Source: JAYGED01 sp046582565 (lineage in GTDB: Bacteria > Pseudomonadota > Alphaproteobacteria > JAAXGF01). Taken from it: a stretch of 7,885 bases of DNA. The DNA is taken from NCBI GenBank assembly GCA_046582565.1, contig JAYGED010000158.1, positions 1 to 7,885 on the forward strand, read 5' to 3'. A program made the translations under genes and the position numbers. Under the pieces are notes generated by a model that saw only the letters and a list, made by a program, of their open reading frames with translations, ran no database searches and was not told the origin of the DNA. Shown piece after piece: positions 1 through 6,550 of this stretch. The stretch's first letter is position 1; the number at the start of each line of letters is the position of its first letter.

Positions 1-2
1 AC

Positions 3-1088
3 AACCGCGAAAAATATCTCATGTTCGTCACCACCTGTGGCGAAAAGCAGGTGACCGCCGAACGCATCGGCCGGGAGCTCGATCAGCTCAAGCCGCGCCC
101 GCCGGCGATCCGGCTGTTCGACGCCGGCATGGGCGACGGCACGGTTCTCAGCATGGTGTTGCGCGATATCCACCGTCGCTGGCCGTCGGCGCCGCTCCAA
201 GTGGTCGGCAAGGAGATCAGCCGCGAAGACATGCGCATCAACACCGGCAAGCTGGCCGACCGGTTTTACGAACATCCCCAGATGGTCATCGCCCTGACCA
301 ACATGTTCTACAGCGAAGCGCCCTATCTGTTGCCCAACCGCCCTGAAACCCAGGCCGAGTTGAACTGGTGCGAGGTCGCGCTCACCGGCAATTCCACCCA
401 TGAATTCGACGCCCAGATCAAGGCCCAGGACAGCTTCATCACCGATGGCTGGCAGACCCGGCCGAGCCCCAAGACGGGCAATCCGCTCTACGTCAAGCCG
501 TCGGTTCTGGTGCTCTATCGCGAAGATCAGCGCTTCGCCCTCGACGCCATCATTCCGCAAAAAGGCCAGAGCGATTTCGCCTATGATCTGTCGGTCGTCT
601 CGCAGCCCTATCGGGCGCGCTCCACGGCGGCGCTCAAGGTGCGCAACGTGCTGGCGCCGCTCGCCCTGTCTCTCGCGCCCGGCGGCCGCATGATCACCAT
701 CCAATCGACCGGGCGCGACCCGGGGATGGAGATCATCCGCCGGGTGTGGCCCGATGAAGACCCGTTCCAGACGCCGAGGAGCCTCTTGCTCGACACCCTG
801 CGCGAACAGCTCGGCGACGACGCTAAAGAGTTCGCCTATGACGATATGACGGATGCGGAGTTTCGCTATAACCTGCAGCTCGCCGACGATGAGGTGGCCA
901 ATAATATCGGCACCTCGACCCTGCTTGCCGCCTGGAACGCGGCGATCTATGTGGCGCAGATCGAGGACCACCGTCTCGCCGAGGCCATGAGCCAGGGCAA
1001 ATATCTCGAAGCCACGCAAGACATCCTGACCCGGCACGGCGGGTTATGGTTCCGCAACGAATGCTTCGTTGTGGCCAGAAACAACTAA
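3..1088 (+). CDS. SAM-dependent methyltransferase-like protein, 5' end outside window
   Basis: At least 361 codons are visible and the frame stays open to the left edge. The residues before the first visible ATG (position 21) read NREKYL and run smoothly into the protein, so the true start is probably upstream of the window. Numbering from the ATG at 21, the sequence FDAGMGDG (33-40) is a glycine-rich SAM-binding motif I after a beta strand. The acidic residue in VVGKEIS (61-67) fits the end of strand 2. DLSVVSQPYR (189-198) occupies the usual motif IV position, and LAPGGRMI (218-225) fits the strand before the methyl-transfer pocket. This layout is that of a class I Rossmann-fold methyltransferase with a long insert (about 100-185) and a C-terminal helical part. 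I do not recognise the substrate. The PLP enzyme gene starts 32 bases downstream, which suggests co-transcription. No signal peptide or membrane segment is seen, so a cytoplasmic location is inferred. Confidence 0.72.
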   Translation, partial: NREKYLMFVTTCGEKQVTAERIGRELDQLKPRPPAIRLFDAGMGDGTVLSMVLRDIHRRWPSAPLQVVGKEISREDMRINTGKLADRFYEHPQMVIALTNMFYSEAPYLLPNRPETQAELNWCEVALTGNSTHEFDAQIKAQDSFITDGWQTRPSPKTGNPLYVKPSVLVLYREDQRFALDAIIPQKGQSDFAYDLSVVSQPYRARSTAALKVRNVLAPLALSLAPGGRMITIQSTGRDPGMEIIRRVWPDEDPFQTPRSLLLDTLREQLGDDAKEFAYDDMTDAEFRYNLQLADDEVANNIGTSTLLAAWNAAIYVAQIEDHRLAEAMSQGKYLEATQDILTRHGGLWFRNECFVVARNN

Positions 1089-1120
1089 ATTTTGAATGCC
1101 TAACCTATGAAAGCGACAGC

Positions 1121-2362
1121 ATGAGCAACCACCCCGATCTCGATATGGATTTCGTCCGCGGCCAGTTTCCGGGTATCAACGAATGGGCTTATTTTGAAAA
1201 CGCCGGCGGCAGCATGGTGCCGACCGCGGTGCTCGATCGCGTCCATAACCATATGACCGCCAGCCGGGTTCAGCCCGGCACCGGCGATGCGTATCCGGCG
1301 TCAAATAGCGCCAACGCGTCCCACGCGCTGGCGCAAAGCTCCATGGCGGCGATGATCAACGCCTCGCCCGACGAAGTGATCGTCGGCGGCTCGACCACCA
1401 TCAACATGTATGTGCTGGCTGCTGCGCTTAAGCACTGGTTTGCTCCTGGCGACGAAATCATCCTCACAAATCTCGATCATGAAGCCAACTCGGGCGCCTG
1501 GCGGCGGCTCGCCGAGGGCGGCGTGGTGATCCGGGAATGGAGCGTTAACCCCGACAATTGCGAACTCGAGGTCGAGGCGCTGGAGGCGCTGCTCAATGAG
1601 CGCACCAGGCTGGTCTGCTTCACCCAATGCTCCAATATCACCGGCACGGTGCATGATGTGGCGGCCATCGTTGCGCGCATCCATGCGGCCGGCGCCCTGG
1701 CCTGCGTCGACGCGGTGGCCCATGCGCCGCACGGCCGGCTCGACGTCAAGGCGCTCGATGTGGATTTCTACGCCTGCTCGCTCTACAAGCTCTACGGACC
1801 TCATCTTGCCCTGCTCTACGGCAAGCGCGAGCATCTCCTGGCGGCCAAGGGCCAGAACCATTTCTTCAAGGCCGAAGACGACATCCCCGACAAGCTGGTT
1901 GTCGGTGGGCCGAACCATGACCTGCTCGCCGGATTGCCGGGCATCGTTGATTATTTCGATGTCGTCCACGCCCATCATTTTCCCGGCTCGAACGCCGATA
2001 TCCGCGAGCGGCTCGGCGAAGTCTTTTCCATGTTCGCAGCCCAGGAGGCGCGCCTGGCTGCGCCGTTCGCCAATTTTCTTAACTCCAAGCCGAATGTCCG
2101 CATAATCGGACGCCCTACCGGCGATAGGGCGCTTCGCGCGCCGACCTTCTCCTTCGTGGTCGAGGGCCGCGACTCGCCGGAAATTCAGGCCAAAATGCTC
2201 GATCACAAGGTGGCCATCGGGGCCGGCGATTTCTACGCCGCCCGGCTGATTGACAGCTTGGGCCTGAAGCAGCACAACGGCGTCGTCCGCTGCTCCATGG
2301 TGCACTACAACACCGATGCCGAAGTCGACCGCCTCATTGCGGGACTCGACGGGATAATCTGA
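1121..2362 (+). CDS. class V PLP-dependent enzyme, cysteine desulfurase-like
   Basis: The product is 413 residues with the fold-type I, class V aminotransferase layout. FENAGGSMVP (about 24-33) is the N-terminal substrate and phosphate segment. CVDAVAHAPH carries Asp197, the expected partner of the pyridine nitrogen. Lys223 in SLYKLYGPH is the expected Schiff-base lysine. VRCSMVHYNT near the C-terminus is typical of the VC1184-type cysteine desulfurase-like subfamily. The loop that in SufS holds the catalytic cysteine (RxGHHCA) reads AIGAGDFYAARL here (365-376), with no cysteine; the nearest, Cys391, lies in another motif. Persulfide formation by the usual route is therefore unlikely; a lyase, epimerase or transaminase reaction is possible. 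I chose the ATG at 1121 because an in-frame ATG at 1046 would overlap the methyltransferase and add a tail unlike this family. No strong Shine-Dalgarno site is visible. It is probably co-transcribed with the preceding methyltransferase gene. Confidence 0.85.
   Translation: MSNHPDLDMDFVRGQFPGINEWAYFENAGGSMVPTAVLDRVHNHMTASRVQPGTGDAYPASNSANASHALAQSSMAAMINASPDEVIVGGSTTINMYVLAAALKHWFAPGDEIILTNLDHEANSGAWRRLAEGGVVIREWSVNPDNCELEVEALEALLNERTRLVCFTQCSNITGTVHDVAAIVARIHAAGALACVDAVAHAPHGRLDVKALDVDFYACSLYKLYGPHLALLYGKREHLLAAKGQNHFFKAEDDIPDKLVVGGPNHDLLAGLPGIVDYFDVVHAHHFPGSNADIRERLGEVFSMFAAQEARLAAPFANFLNSKPNVRIIGRPTGDRALRAPTFSFVVEGRDSPEIQAKMLDHKVAIGAGDFYAARLIDSLGLKQHNGVVRCSMVHYNTDAEVDRLIAGLDGII
2111..2131. 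repeat. perfect 7-bp inverted repeat inside the PLP enzyme gene
   Basis: CGCCCTA (2111-2117) and TAGGGCG (2125-2131) are exact reverse complements around a 7-base spacer. They lie within the coding sequence for GRPTGDRALRAP. A second short GC-rich hairpin, GCGC-TTC-GCGC, follows at 2129-2139. In a GC-rich gene this can arise by chance. There is no T-run after it, so it is not a standard terminator. Confidence 0.4.
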
Positions 2363-3242
2363 AGACCCGGCCGTCGACCAGGATCAGGCCGAGGAAGATC
2401 ACCGCCATGCCGGCGAGCGACAAGGCGCTTGGGCGCTCGCCGAGGAAGGCGACGCCGAGGCCCAGGGCGATGGGCGGTATGAGGAAGGTGACCAGCAGCA
2501 GATTGGTCGCCCCCGCCGTGGCCAGCACGCGGAAATAGATCAGGTAGGCGAGGGCCGTACTGAGCAGCGATTGTCCGAGTATGGCGCCCAGGGTGCCGGG
2601 CGCGAAGCTGATCGCTGATAGATCCCCGAACATCCAGGCTAGGGGAAACGCCATGGCGGTCGAGGCGATAAGCATTCCGGCGGCGGCGACCGTGGTCGGC
2701 AGGGCGGATAGCCGCCGGCCGTGGACTTCGGCCAGGCCGTAACAAACCGCCGCCGCCAGGACCGCCGCCTGGGCTAAGATATCGAGCCCCAGTTCATTCA
2801 AGGCGCCCGGGCCGATCAGCAGGGCAACTCCGGCGAGGCCGGCCAGCACCCCCAGGGCGCGGTTGACACTCATCGGCTCGTCCCTGGTCAGCCAATGGGC
2901 CAGGAGCACCGTAAACAGCGGCGTGGTGGCGTTGAGGATCGACGCCAGGCCGCTCTCAATATGGACCTGGGCCCAGGCGATCAAGCTGAAGGGGACGACG
3001 TTGTTGAGCAGGCCCATGATGAACAGCGCCCGCCAGCTGGCAAAATCCCCCGGCAATCGTAGGCCCGTTGCGTACACCAGGATGGTCAGCGCCGCCGCCG
3101 CCGGGGCCACGCGCAGCAGAACCGCGCTCACCGGGTCCATGGCTTCGAGCATAATTTCGACAAAATAGAAGGTGCCGCCCCAGACCAGGGCAAGCAACCC
3201 GACCAACGCCCATTCCGTGGCCCGCATGGTTCGCGTGACCAT
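2334..3242 (-). CDS. EamA/DMT-family membrane transporter
   Basis: A very hydrophobic protein of about 302 residues with roughly ten predicted transmembrane helices, arranged as two tandem EamA repeats, each about 130-140 residues. Family hallmarks are LVWGGTFYFVE in helix 1, the stretch NNVVPFSLIAWA followed by ESGLASILNATTPLFT in the first repeat, and AYLIYFRVLATAGA then LIPPIALGLG with FLGE in the second. Members of this family (RhaT, YdcZ/RarD-like, amino acid and metabolite exporters) move small solutes across the inner membrane. The substrate cannot be read from sequence. The start is ambiguous: GTG at 3245, ATG at 3242 and ATG at 3227 are all in frame. I prefer 3242 because AGGAA lies 8 bases upstream. 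The last 29 bases overlap the tail of the convergent PLP gene. A 106-base spacer separates it from the deacylase gene upstream, so it may have its own promoter. Confidence 0.9.
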   Translation of the reverse strand: MVTRTMRATEWALVGLLALVWGGTFYFVEIMLEAMDPVSAVLLRVAPAAAALTILVYATGLRLPGDFASWRALFIMGLLNNVVPFSLIAWAQVHIESGLASILNATTPLFTVLLAHWLTRDEPMSVNRALGVLAGLAGVALLIGPGALNELGLDILAQAAVLAAAVCYGLAEVHGRRLSALPTTVAAAGMLIASTAMAFPLAWMFGDLSAISFAPGTLGAILGQSLLSTALAYLIYFRVLATAGATNLLLVTFLIPPIALGLGVAFLGERPSALSLAGMAVIFLGLILVDGRVFRLSRRVPQ

Positions 3243-3250
3243 CACATATA

Positions 3251-3255
3251 TTCCT
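3251..3255 (-). promoter_or_regulatory. ribosome binding site of the EamA transporter
   Basis: On the minus strand AGGAA lies 8 bases before the ATG at 3242 and 5 bases before the in-frame GTG at 3245. It supports one of these two starts over the ATG at 3227, which has no purine-rich site in front. An additional out-of-frame ATG directly upstream (ATG TGA) stops at once. Confidence 0.55.
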
Positions 3256-3277
3256 GATTACTGCGGCAACAGGCAGA

Positions 3278-3283
3278 GTTATA
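3278..3283 (-). promoter_or_regulatory. possible -10 element for the EamA transporter gene
   Basis: TATAAC on the minus strand matches the sigma70 -10 consensus at five of six positions and sits about 35 bases before the start codon. No good -35 hexamer is found 16-19 bases upstream (the region reads ATTTTCCC). It is a weak candidate based on one hexamer. The rest of the 3243-3348 spacer shows no hairpin terminator for the upstream deacylase gene. Confidence 0.25.
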
Positions 3284-3348
3284 GGGCCGCCATGCCGGCA
3301 GGGAAAATCCGAATCTTGCGCATCAATTCAAACAAGCCGGGGGGTCGC

Positions 3349-4494
3349 CTAATCTTCGAGCTTGCTCCAGTCTTCCGGGTTGAGCAGGGGCTCGGGCCCG
3401 GCGATTGAGCAGACGCGCTCGCCGGGGATGGCGAACTTCATGAGATGGCGGCCGAACATAACGCCGTCGGTCTGGGATTTGAGCTCCGTGCGCGCAGCCG
3501 CCGGGTCTTCGGCCGCCGGGTCGATCAGGATGGCCACCGTCTCGCCGGCTTTTATTTTATCGCCGGGAGCGGCCAGATAGCTGATGATCCCGGCACTGGG
3601 GGCGACCACATAATCCACCCCGTCCAGGGGGGTCCCGTCGCATTTCGCCTTGGGCAGCGGGCCCGGGTCGCCGGCGATCAGCCCGCGCCGCTGGAAGAAG
3701 CGATAAAAGTTATCGGCGTCGCCGGCGGCAATGTCGTCATCCACATCGCCGGTGCCGCGCAGTTCGATAGTCGACGACATGCAGGCCGGCGGTATGGGGA
3801 ATTCTTCGCCGAAGCGTTGGCTTAGGGTCCACCAGGGCCGCGAGAAGGATTCATCGAAAGCGCCGCCGCCGGAATCATAGGTCAGCAGGGTAACCAGGCT
3901 GCCCATTTGCGCCGAGAAATCAGCCGCCTCCGGCCAGCACTGCGTACCCAGATAGAGATAGAGAATAGCCTCGGAATCGCAATGCAGATCGAACACGAAA
4001 TCGGAATCTCCGGCCAGACGCATGACTTCGCGGCGCCATTGTAAGAGCTCGTTGTTGACCGGGTAGGCCTCGACCTCGGCCATGAAGGCGGCGCGGATCA
4101 GGGCAACGTTCTGATCGGCGTCGGCGCCCAGCTTTGCCGCAACGCGATCGCCGATGGCCTCGTCGAAATAGGGATAGCCGCGGTTGAAATTACCGCCGGC
4201 GCGAAACTCATAGCGCCCCCGAAGATCGCCCCACGAGCGCTGGCCCAGGCCGATCGGGTTGGCGAAGGGAACGACGATGATCTCACCTTGTATTTCGCCC
4301 GCCGCGTCGGCCGCGATCAACTTTGTGATGAGATGCTGGAGCACCAGAAGCCCGGGGATTTCGTCGGCGTGGATGCCGGCCTGAAGATAGGCCTTGGGGC
4401 GGGCGCCGGGGGTGCCAAAACGATGCACCATGAGGCTGCGCGACGTTCCCGGCGACATGGATATCAGCGGGATATGGCTAATGCTGTGGCTCAT
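3349..4494 (-). CDS. AstE/AspA-family zinc-dependent deacylase (M14-like)
   Basis: The 381-residue protein belongs to the succinylglutamate desuccinylase/aspartoacylase group, COG3608-type predicted deacylases. AGIHADEIPG supplies His42 and Glu45, and FDLHCD supplies His171: the expected three zinc ligands. NFNRGYP (102-108) matches the substrate-binding Asn-Arg motif of M14 carboxypeptidase-like enzymes. Glu244 in STIELRG is the likely catalytic glutamate. Residues about 294-330 (VDYVVAPSAGIIS, then GDKIKAGETVAIL) look like the biotinyl/lipoyl-like beta domain common at the C-terminus of this subgroup. Such enzymes remove acyl groups from N-acylated amino acids or related amides; the exact substrate is not shown. 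No signal peptide is seen. The start codon overlaps the accA stop as ATGA and has no Shine-Dalgarno site, which points to translational coupling. Being the third gene of the mclA-accA unit is its main clue to role. Confidence 0.88.
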   Translation of the reverse strand: MSHSISHIPLISMSPGTSRSLMVHRFGTPGARPKAYLQAGIHADEIPGLLVLQHLITKLIAADAAGEIQGEIIVVPFANPIGLGQRSWGDLRGRYEFRAGGNFNRGYPYFDEAIGDRVAAKLGADADQNVALIRAAFMAEVEAYPVNNELLQWRREVMRLAGDSDFVFDLHCDSEAILYLYLGTQCWPEAADFSAQMGSLVTLLTYDSGGGAFDESFSRPWWTLSQRFGEEFPIPPACMSSTIELRGTGDVDDDIAAGDADNFYRFFQRRGLIAGDPGPLPKAKCDGTPLDGVDYVVAPSAGIISYLAAPGDKIKAGETVAILIDPAAEDPAAARTELKSQTDGVMFGRHLMKFAIPGERVCSIAGPEPLLNPEDWSKLED

Positions 4495-5462
4495 GTTGGC
4501 GCGGCGATATCGTCCAACGACCCCGCCTTGGCGAGGAAGGCGTCGCGGCGGTGGCGCCTGATTTCGTCAGGCGCTATGGCGTCGAGGGTGGCGAAGGCCT
4601 CGCTCAGGGCGTCACCGAGGGCGCTGATCGATTTTTCGGGATCGCGATGCGCGCCGCCGACCGGCTCGGGCACCACGCCGTCCACCAGGCCCATGCTGTC
4701 CAGGTCCTGAGCGGTCAGTTTCAGGGCGGTGGCGGCTTCTTCGGCCTGCCCGGCGTCGCGCCACAGGATCGAGGCGCAGCCCTCCGGCGAGATCACCGAA
4801 TAGATCGCATGCTCCAGGATCAGCACCACATTGGCCACCGCCAGGGCGATGGCGCCGCCTGAGCCGCCCTCGCCGATCACCGCGCTGATCACCGGCACCC
4901 GAAGCTCGAGACAGGTCTCGATAGAGCGGGCGATGGCTTCGGCCTGGCCGCGCTCCTCGGCGCCGACGCCGGGATAGGCGCCGGGGGTGTCGACCAGGGT
5001 GACCACCGGCAGACCGAAGCGGTCGGCAAGGCGCATCAGGCGCACCGCCTTGCGGTAGCCCTCGGGCCTCGCCATGCCGAAGTTATGGGCAATTCGGCCT
5101 TCCGTATCGCGGCCTTTTTCGAGGCCGATGACCATAATCGAGCGCCCCTTGAACCGCGCCATGCCGCCGATTACCGCCTTGTCGTCGGCGAACAGGCGGT
5201 CACCGGCGAGAATGGTAAAATCATCGAACAGGGCGGCGACATAATCCATGCAATGGGGCCGGTCCGGGTGGCGCGCCACCAAGGTCTTCTGCCAGGGCGA
5301 CAGATTCCCATAGGTATGCACCAGCAGCCGGTCGAGCTTCTCCTGAAGCTTGGTGACCTCATCGACGATGTTGATACCGTCACCGTCGCTCAAGTGCCGG
5401 AGCTCCTTAATCTTGCCTTCGAGTTCGGCGATCGGTTTCTCGAATTCGAGAAAGGTGCTCAT
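4491..5462 (-). CDS. accA: acetyl-CoA carboxylase carboxyltransferase subunit alpha
   Basis: The 323-residue product matches AccA in length and motifs along its whole length. The N-terminus FLEFEKPIAELEGKI is the typical helical start. The crotonase-like core carries DTPGAYPGVGAEERGQAEA (158-176), GEGGSGGA (198-205 region) and SPEGCASILWRD (225-236), which form the CoA and carboxybiotin site. With AccD it transfers carboxylate from biotin-AccB to acetyl-CoA, giving malonyl-CoA, the committed step of fatty acid synthesis in the cytoplasm. AccD, AccB and AccC are not in this window; accA is usually unlinked to them in alphaproteobacteria. The start lies 6 bases after the mclA stop and the stop overlaps the next start (ATGA), so expression is tied to both neighbours. 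No missing residue or frameshift is seen. Confidence 0.97.
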   Translation of the reverse strand: MSTFLEFEKPIAELEGKIKELRHLSDGDGINIVDEVTKLQEKLDRLLVHTYGNLSPWQKTLVARHPDRPHCMDYVAALFDDFTILAGDRLFADDKAVIGGMARFKGRSIMVIGLEKGRDTEGRIAHNFGMARPEGYRKAVRLMRLADRFGLPVVTLVDTPGAYPGVGAEERGQAEAIARSIETCLELRVPVISAVIGEGGSGGAIALAVANVVLILEHAIYSVISPEGCASILWRDAGQAEEAATALKLTAQDLDSMGLVDGVVPEPVGGAHRDPEKSISALGDALSEAFATLDAIAPDEIRRHRRDAFLAKAGSLDDIAAPT

Positions 5463-5468
5463 AGCTGC

Positions 5469-6449
5469 TTACTTCGCCTTGATCTGTTCGGCTTTCTTGA
5501 CCATCACCTCGGCCTGTTTGATGGAGGCGATGTCGATCAGGCGGCCGTCCAGGGAAACTGCCCCCTGCCCGGACTTCACCGCCTCGGCCATGGCCTCGAT
5601 GATGCGGTGCGCCTTGGTCACTTCGGCCTCCGACGGGCTGTTGACCTCGTTGGCCAAGGCAATCTGCGAGGGATGGATCGCCCATTTACCTTCGCAGCCC
5701 AAGGTTGCCGCGCGAAAGGCCGCGGCGCGATAGCCGTCCGCGTCGCTGTAATCGCCGAACGGGCCGTCGATAGGACGCAGGCCGTGCGCCCGCGCCGCCA
5801 CCACCAAGCGGGCGAGGGCGTAATGCCACATATCGCCCCAATGGATATCGCGCTCGCCGCCGTCTTCGCCGGCGTCGGTCAGTACGGCATAGTTTGGATT
5901 GACGCCGCCGATGTTGGTGGTGCGCGCCTTGGTCGAGGCGGCGTAGTCGGCGACGCCGAAATGCAGCGCCTCGTTGCGCCGGCTGGCGCCGGCGATTTCA
6001 TGGATATTCGCCATCCCCAGCGCGGTCTCGATGATATGGGAAAAGCCGATGCGCTTGTCGTATCCCATGGCGTCCTCGACTTGCGTCAACAACATATCGA
6101 TGGCGTAGACATCGGACGCGGTGCCGACTTTGGGAATCATAATAAGGTCGAGGTTGCGGCCCGCCTGCTCGACCACGTCGATCAGGTCGCGGTACATGTA
6201 ATGGGTGTCGAGACCGTTGATGCGCACGGTCATGGTGTGGCCGCTCCAGTCGATGTCGTTGAGCGCCTCGATGATGTTCTTGCGCGCCTGTTCCTTATCG
6301 TCGGGCGCCACGGCGTCTTCGAGATCAAGGAAAATGACATCGGCGTCGGAAGCCGCGGCTTTTTCAAACAGCTTGGGTTGGCTACCGGGAACCGCCAGTT
6401 CGCTACGGTGAAGACGGGGTGTTGCTTGCTCGACGAGAAGAAAACTCAT
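5469..6449 (-). CDS. mclA: malyl-CoA lyase (L-malyl-CoA/beta-methylmalyl-CoA lyase)
   Basis: The 326-residue protein is of the HpcH/HpaI aldolase/citrate lyase-like family and, from memory, closely resembles MclA of Methylobacterium: the same MSF start, TPRLHRSELAVPGS, VIFLDLEDAVAPDDKEQAR and RINGLDTHYMYRD. It cleaves malyl-CoA reversibly to glyoxylate and acetyl-CoA, with Mg2+; related enzymes also handle beta-methylmalyl-CoA (called Mcl1 in Rhodobacter). Expected active-site residues are present: Arg76 in VRING, Glu141 in IIETALG, Asp168 in GVADYAAS. Asp306 in GRLIDIAS probably corresponds to the aspartate donated by the neighbouring subunit. KWAIHPSQ (255-262) is a family signature. Compared with Rhodobacter Mcl1 there is a slightly longer loop near 192-206, also present in MclA. 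The enzyme serves the serine cycle or the ethylmalonyl-CoA pathway; which one cannot be decided here. It heads the mclA-accA-deacylase unit. The family-wide alignment supports the ATG at 6449. Confidence 0.94.
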   Translation of the reverse strand: MSFLLVEQATPRLHRSELAVPGSQPKLFEKAAASDADVIFLDLEDAVAPDDKEQARKNIIEALNDIDWSGHTMTVRINGLDTHYMYRDLIDVVEQAGRNLDLIMIPKVGTASDVYAIDMLLTQVEDAMGYDKRIGFSHIIETALGMANIHEIAGASRRNEALHFGVADYAASTKARTTNIGGVNPNYAVLTDAGEDGGERDIHWGDMWHYALARLVVAARAHGLRPIDGPFGDYSDADGYRAAAFRAATLGCEGKWAIHPSQIALANEVNSPSEAEVTKAHRIIEAMAEAVKSGQGAVSLDGRLIDIASIKQAEVMVKKAEQIKAK

Positions 6450-6460
6450 GATGGGGGGAA

Positions 6461-6466
6461 CCCTTT
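6461..6466 (-). promoter_or_regulatory. weak ribosome binding site of mclA next to a C-run
   Basis: On the minus strand AAAGGG is the only purine-rich site near the mclA ATG, 11 bases away, which is longer than usual. Between it and the start lies a run of six C (6453-6458) that could pair with the GGG and hide it. The spacing and the C-run suggest inefficient or regulated initiation, but this is inference. Confidence 0.35.
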
Positions 6467-6482
6467 ATTGGTCATTAGAAGT

Positions 6483-6496
6483 TGGGTTTTAACCCA
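6483..6496. promoter_or_regulatory. 14-bp inverted repeat, possible operator before mclA
   Basis: TGGGTT and AACCCA are exact reverse complements separated by two bases. The arms are too close for a stable RNA hairpin and no T-run follows on either strand, so a terminator is unlikely. The site overlaps the candidate -10 hexamer of the mclA promoter, a place where a dimeric repressor could bind. No regulator is known for it. Confidence 0.35.
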
Positions 6497-6515
6497 GCAC
6501 AGCGCCCTGGTCCAA
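6487..6515 (-). promoter_or_regulatory. possible sigma70-type promoter of the mclA-accA unit
   Basis: Minus-strand TTGGAC (6510-6515) and TTAAAA (6487-6492) are separated by 17 bases, the ideal spacing, but each hexamer matches its consensus at only about three positions. A start near 6480 would give a leader of about 30 bases. The argument for a promoter here is mainly that this 94-base spacer is the only gap between xerD and the tightly packed genes downstream. Confidence 0.28.
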
Positions 6516-6522
6516 TCATGTG

Positions 6523-6550
6523 TCACACGTCATGTATCACACGTCATGTA
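6523..6550. repeat. tandem direct repeat, 2 x 14 bp, at the 3' end of xerD
   Basis: The unit TCACACGTCATGTA occurs twice in a row with no mismatch (6523-6536 and 6537-6550), followed by two more matching bases. A partial third copy, TCATGT, sits in phase at 6516-6521. The second unit contains the xerD stop codon, so the last two residues of XerD are encoded in the repeat. It may be a replication-slippage duplication or a repeated protein-binding site upstream of mclA. Confidence 0.7.

Noticed and set aside
3..1088. Assignment of the methyltransferase as EgtD (ergothioneine synthesis)
   Set aside because: The neighbouring PLP enzyme made this tempting, but the motif I region and flanking sequence do not look like the histidine-specific methyltransferase family as I know it.
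1046..1120. Earlier ATG for the PLP enzyme gene
   Set aside because: It would overlap the methyltransferase by 43 bases and add 25 residues that do not resemble the family's N-terminus; the ATG at 1121 fits better.
1301..2305. Minus-strand open frame of 334 codons antisense to the PLP enzyme gene
   Set aside because: Same GC-driven mirror effect; the plus-strand gene has the conserved PLP motifs.
6483..6496. Inverted repeat as an intrinsic terminator of xerD
   Set aside because: The loop is too short for a stable stem, the stem is only five to six pairs, and no U-run follows on the minus strand.
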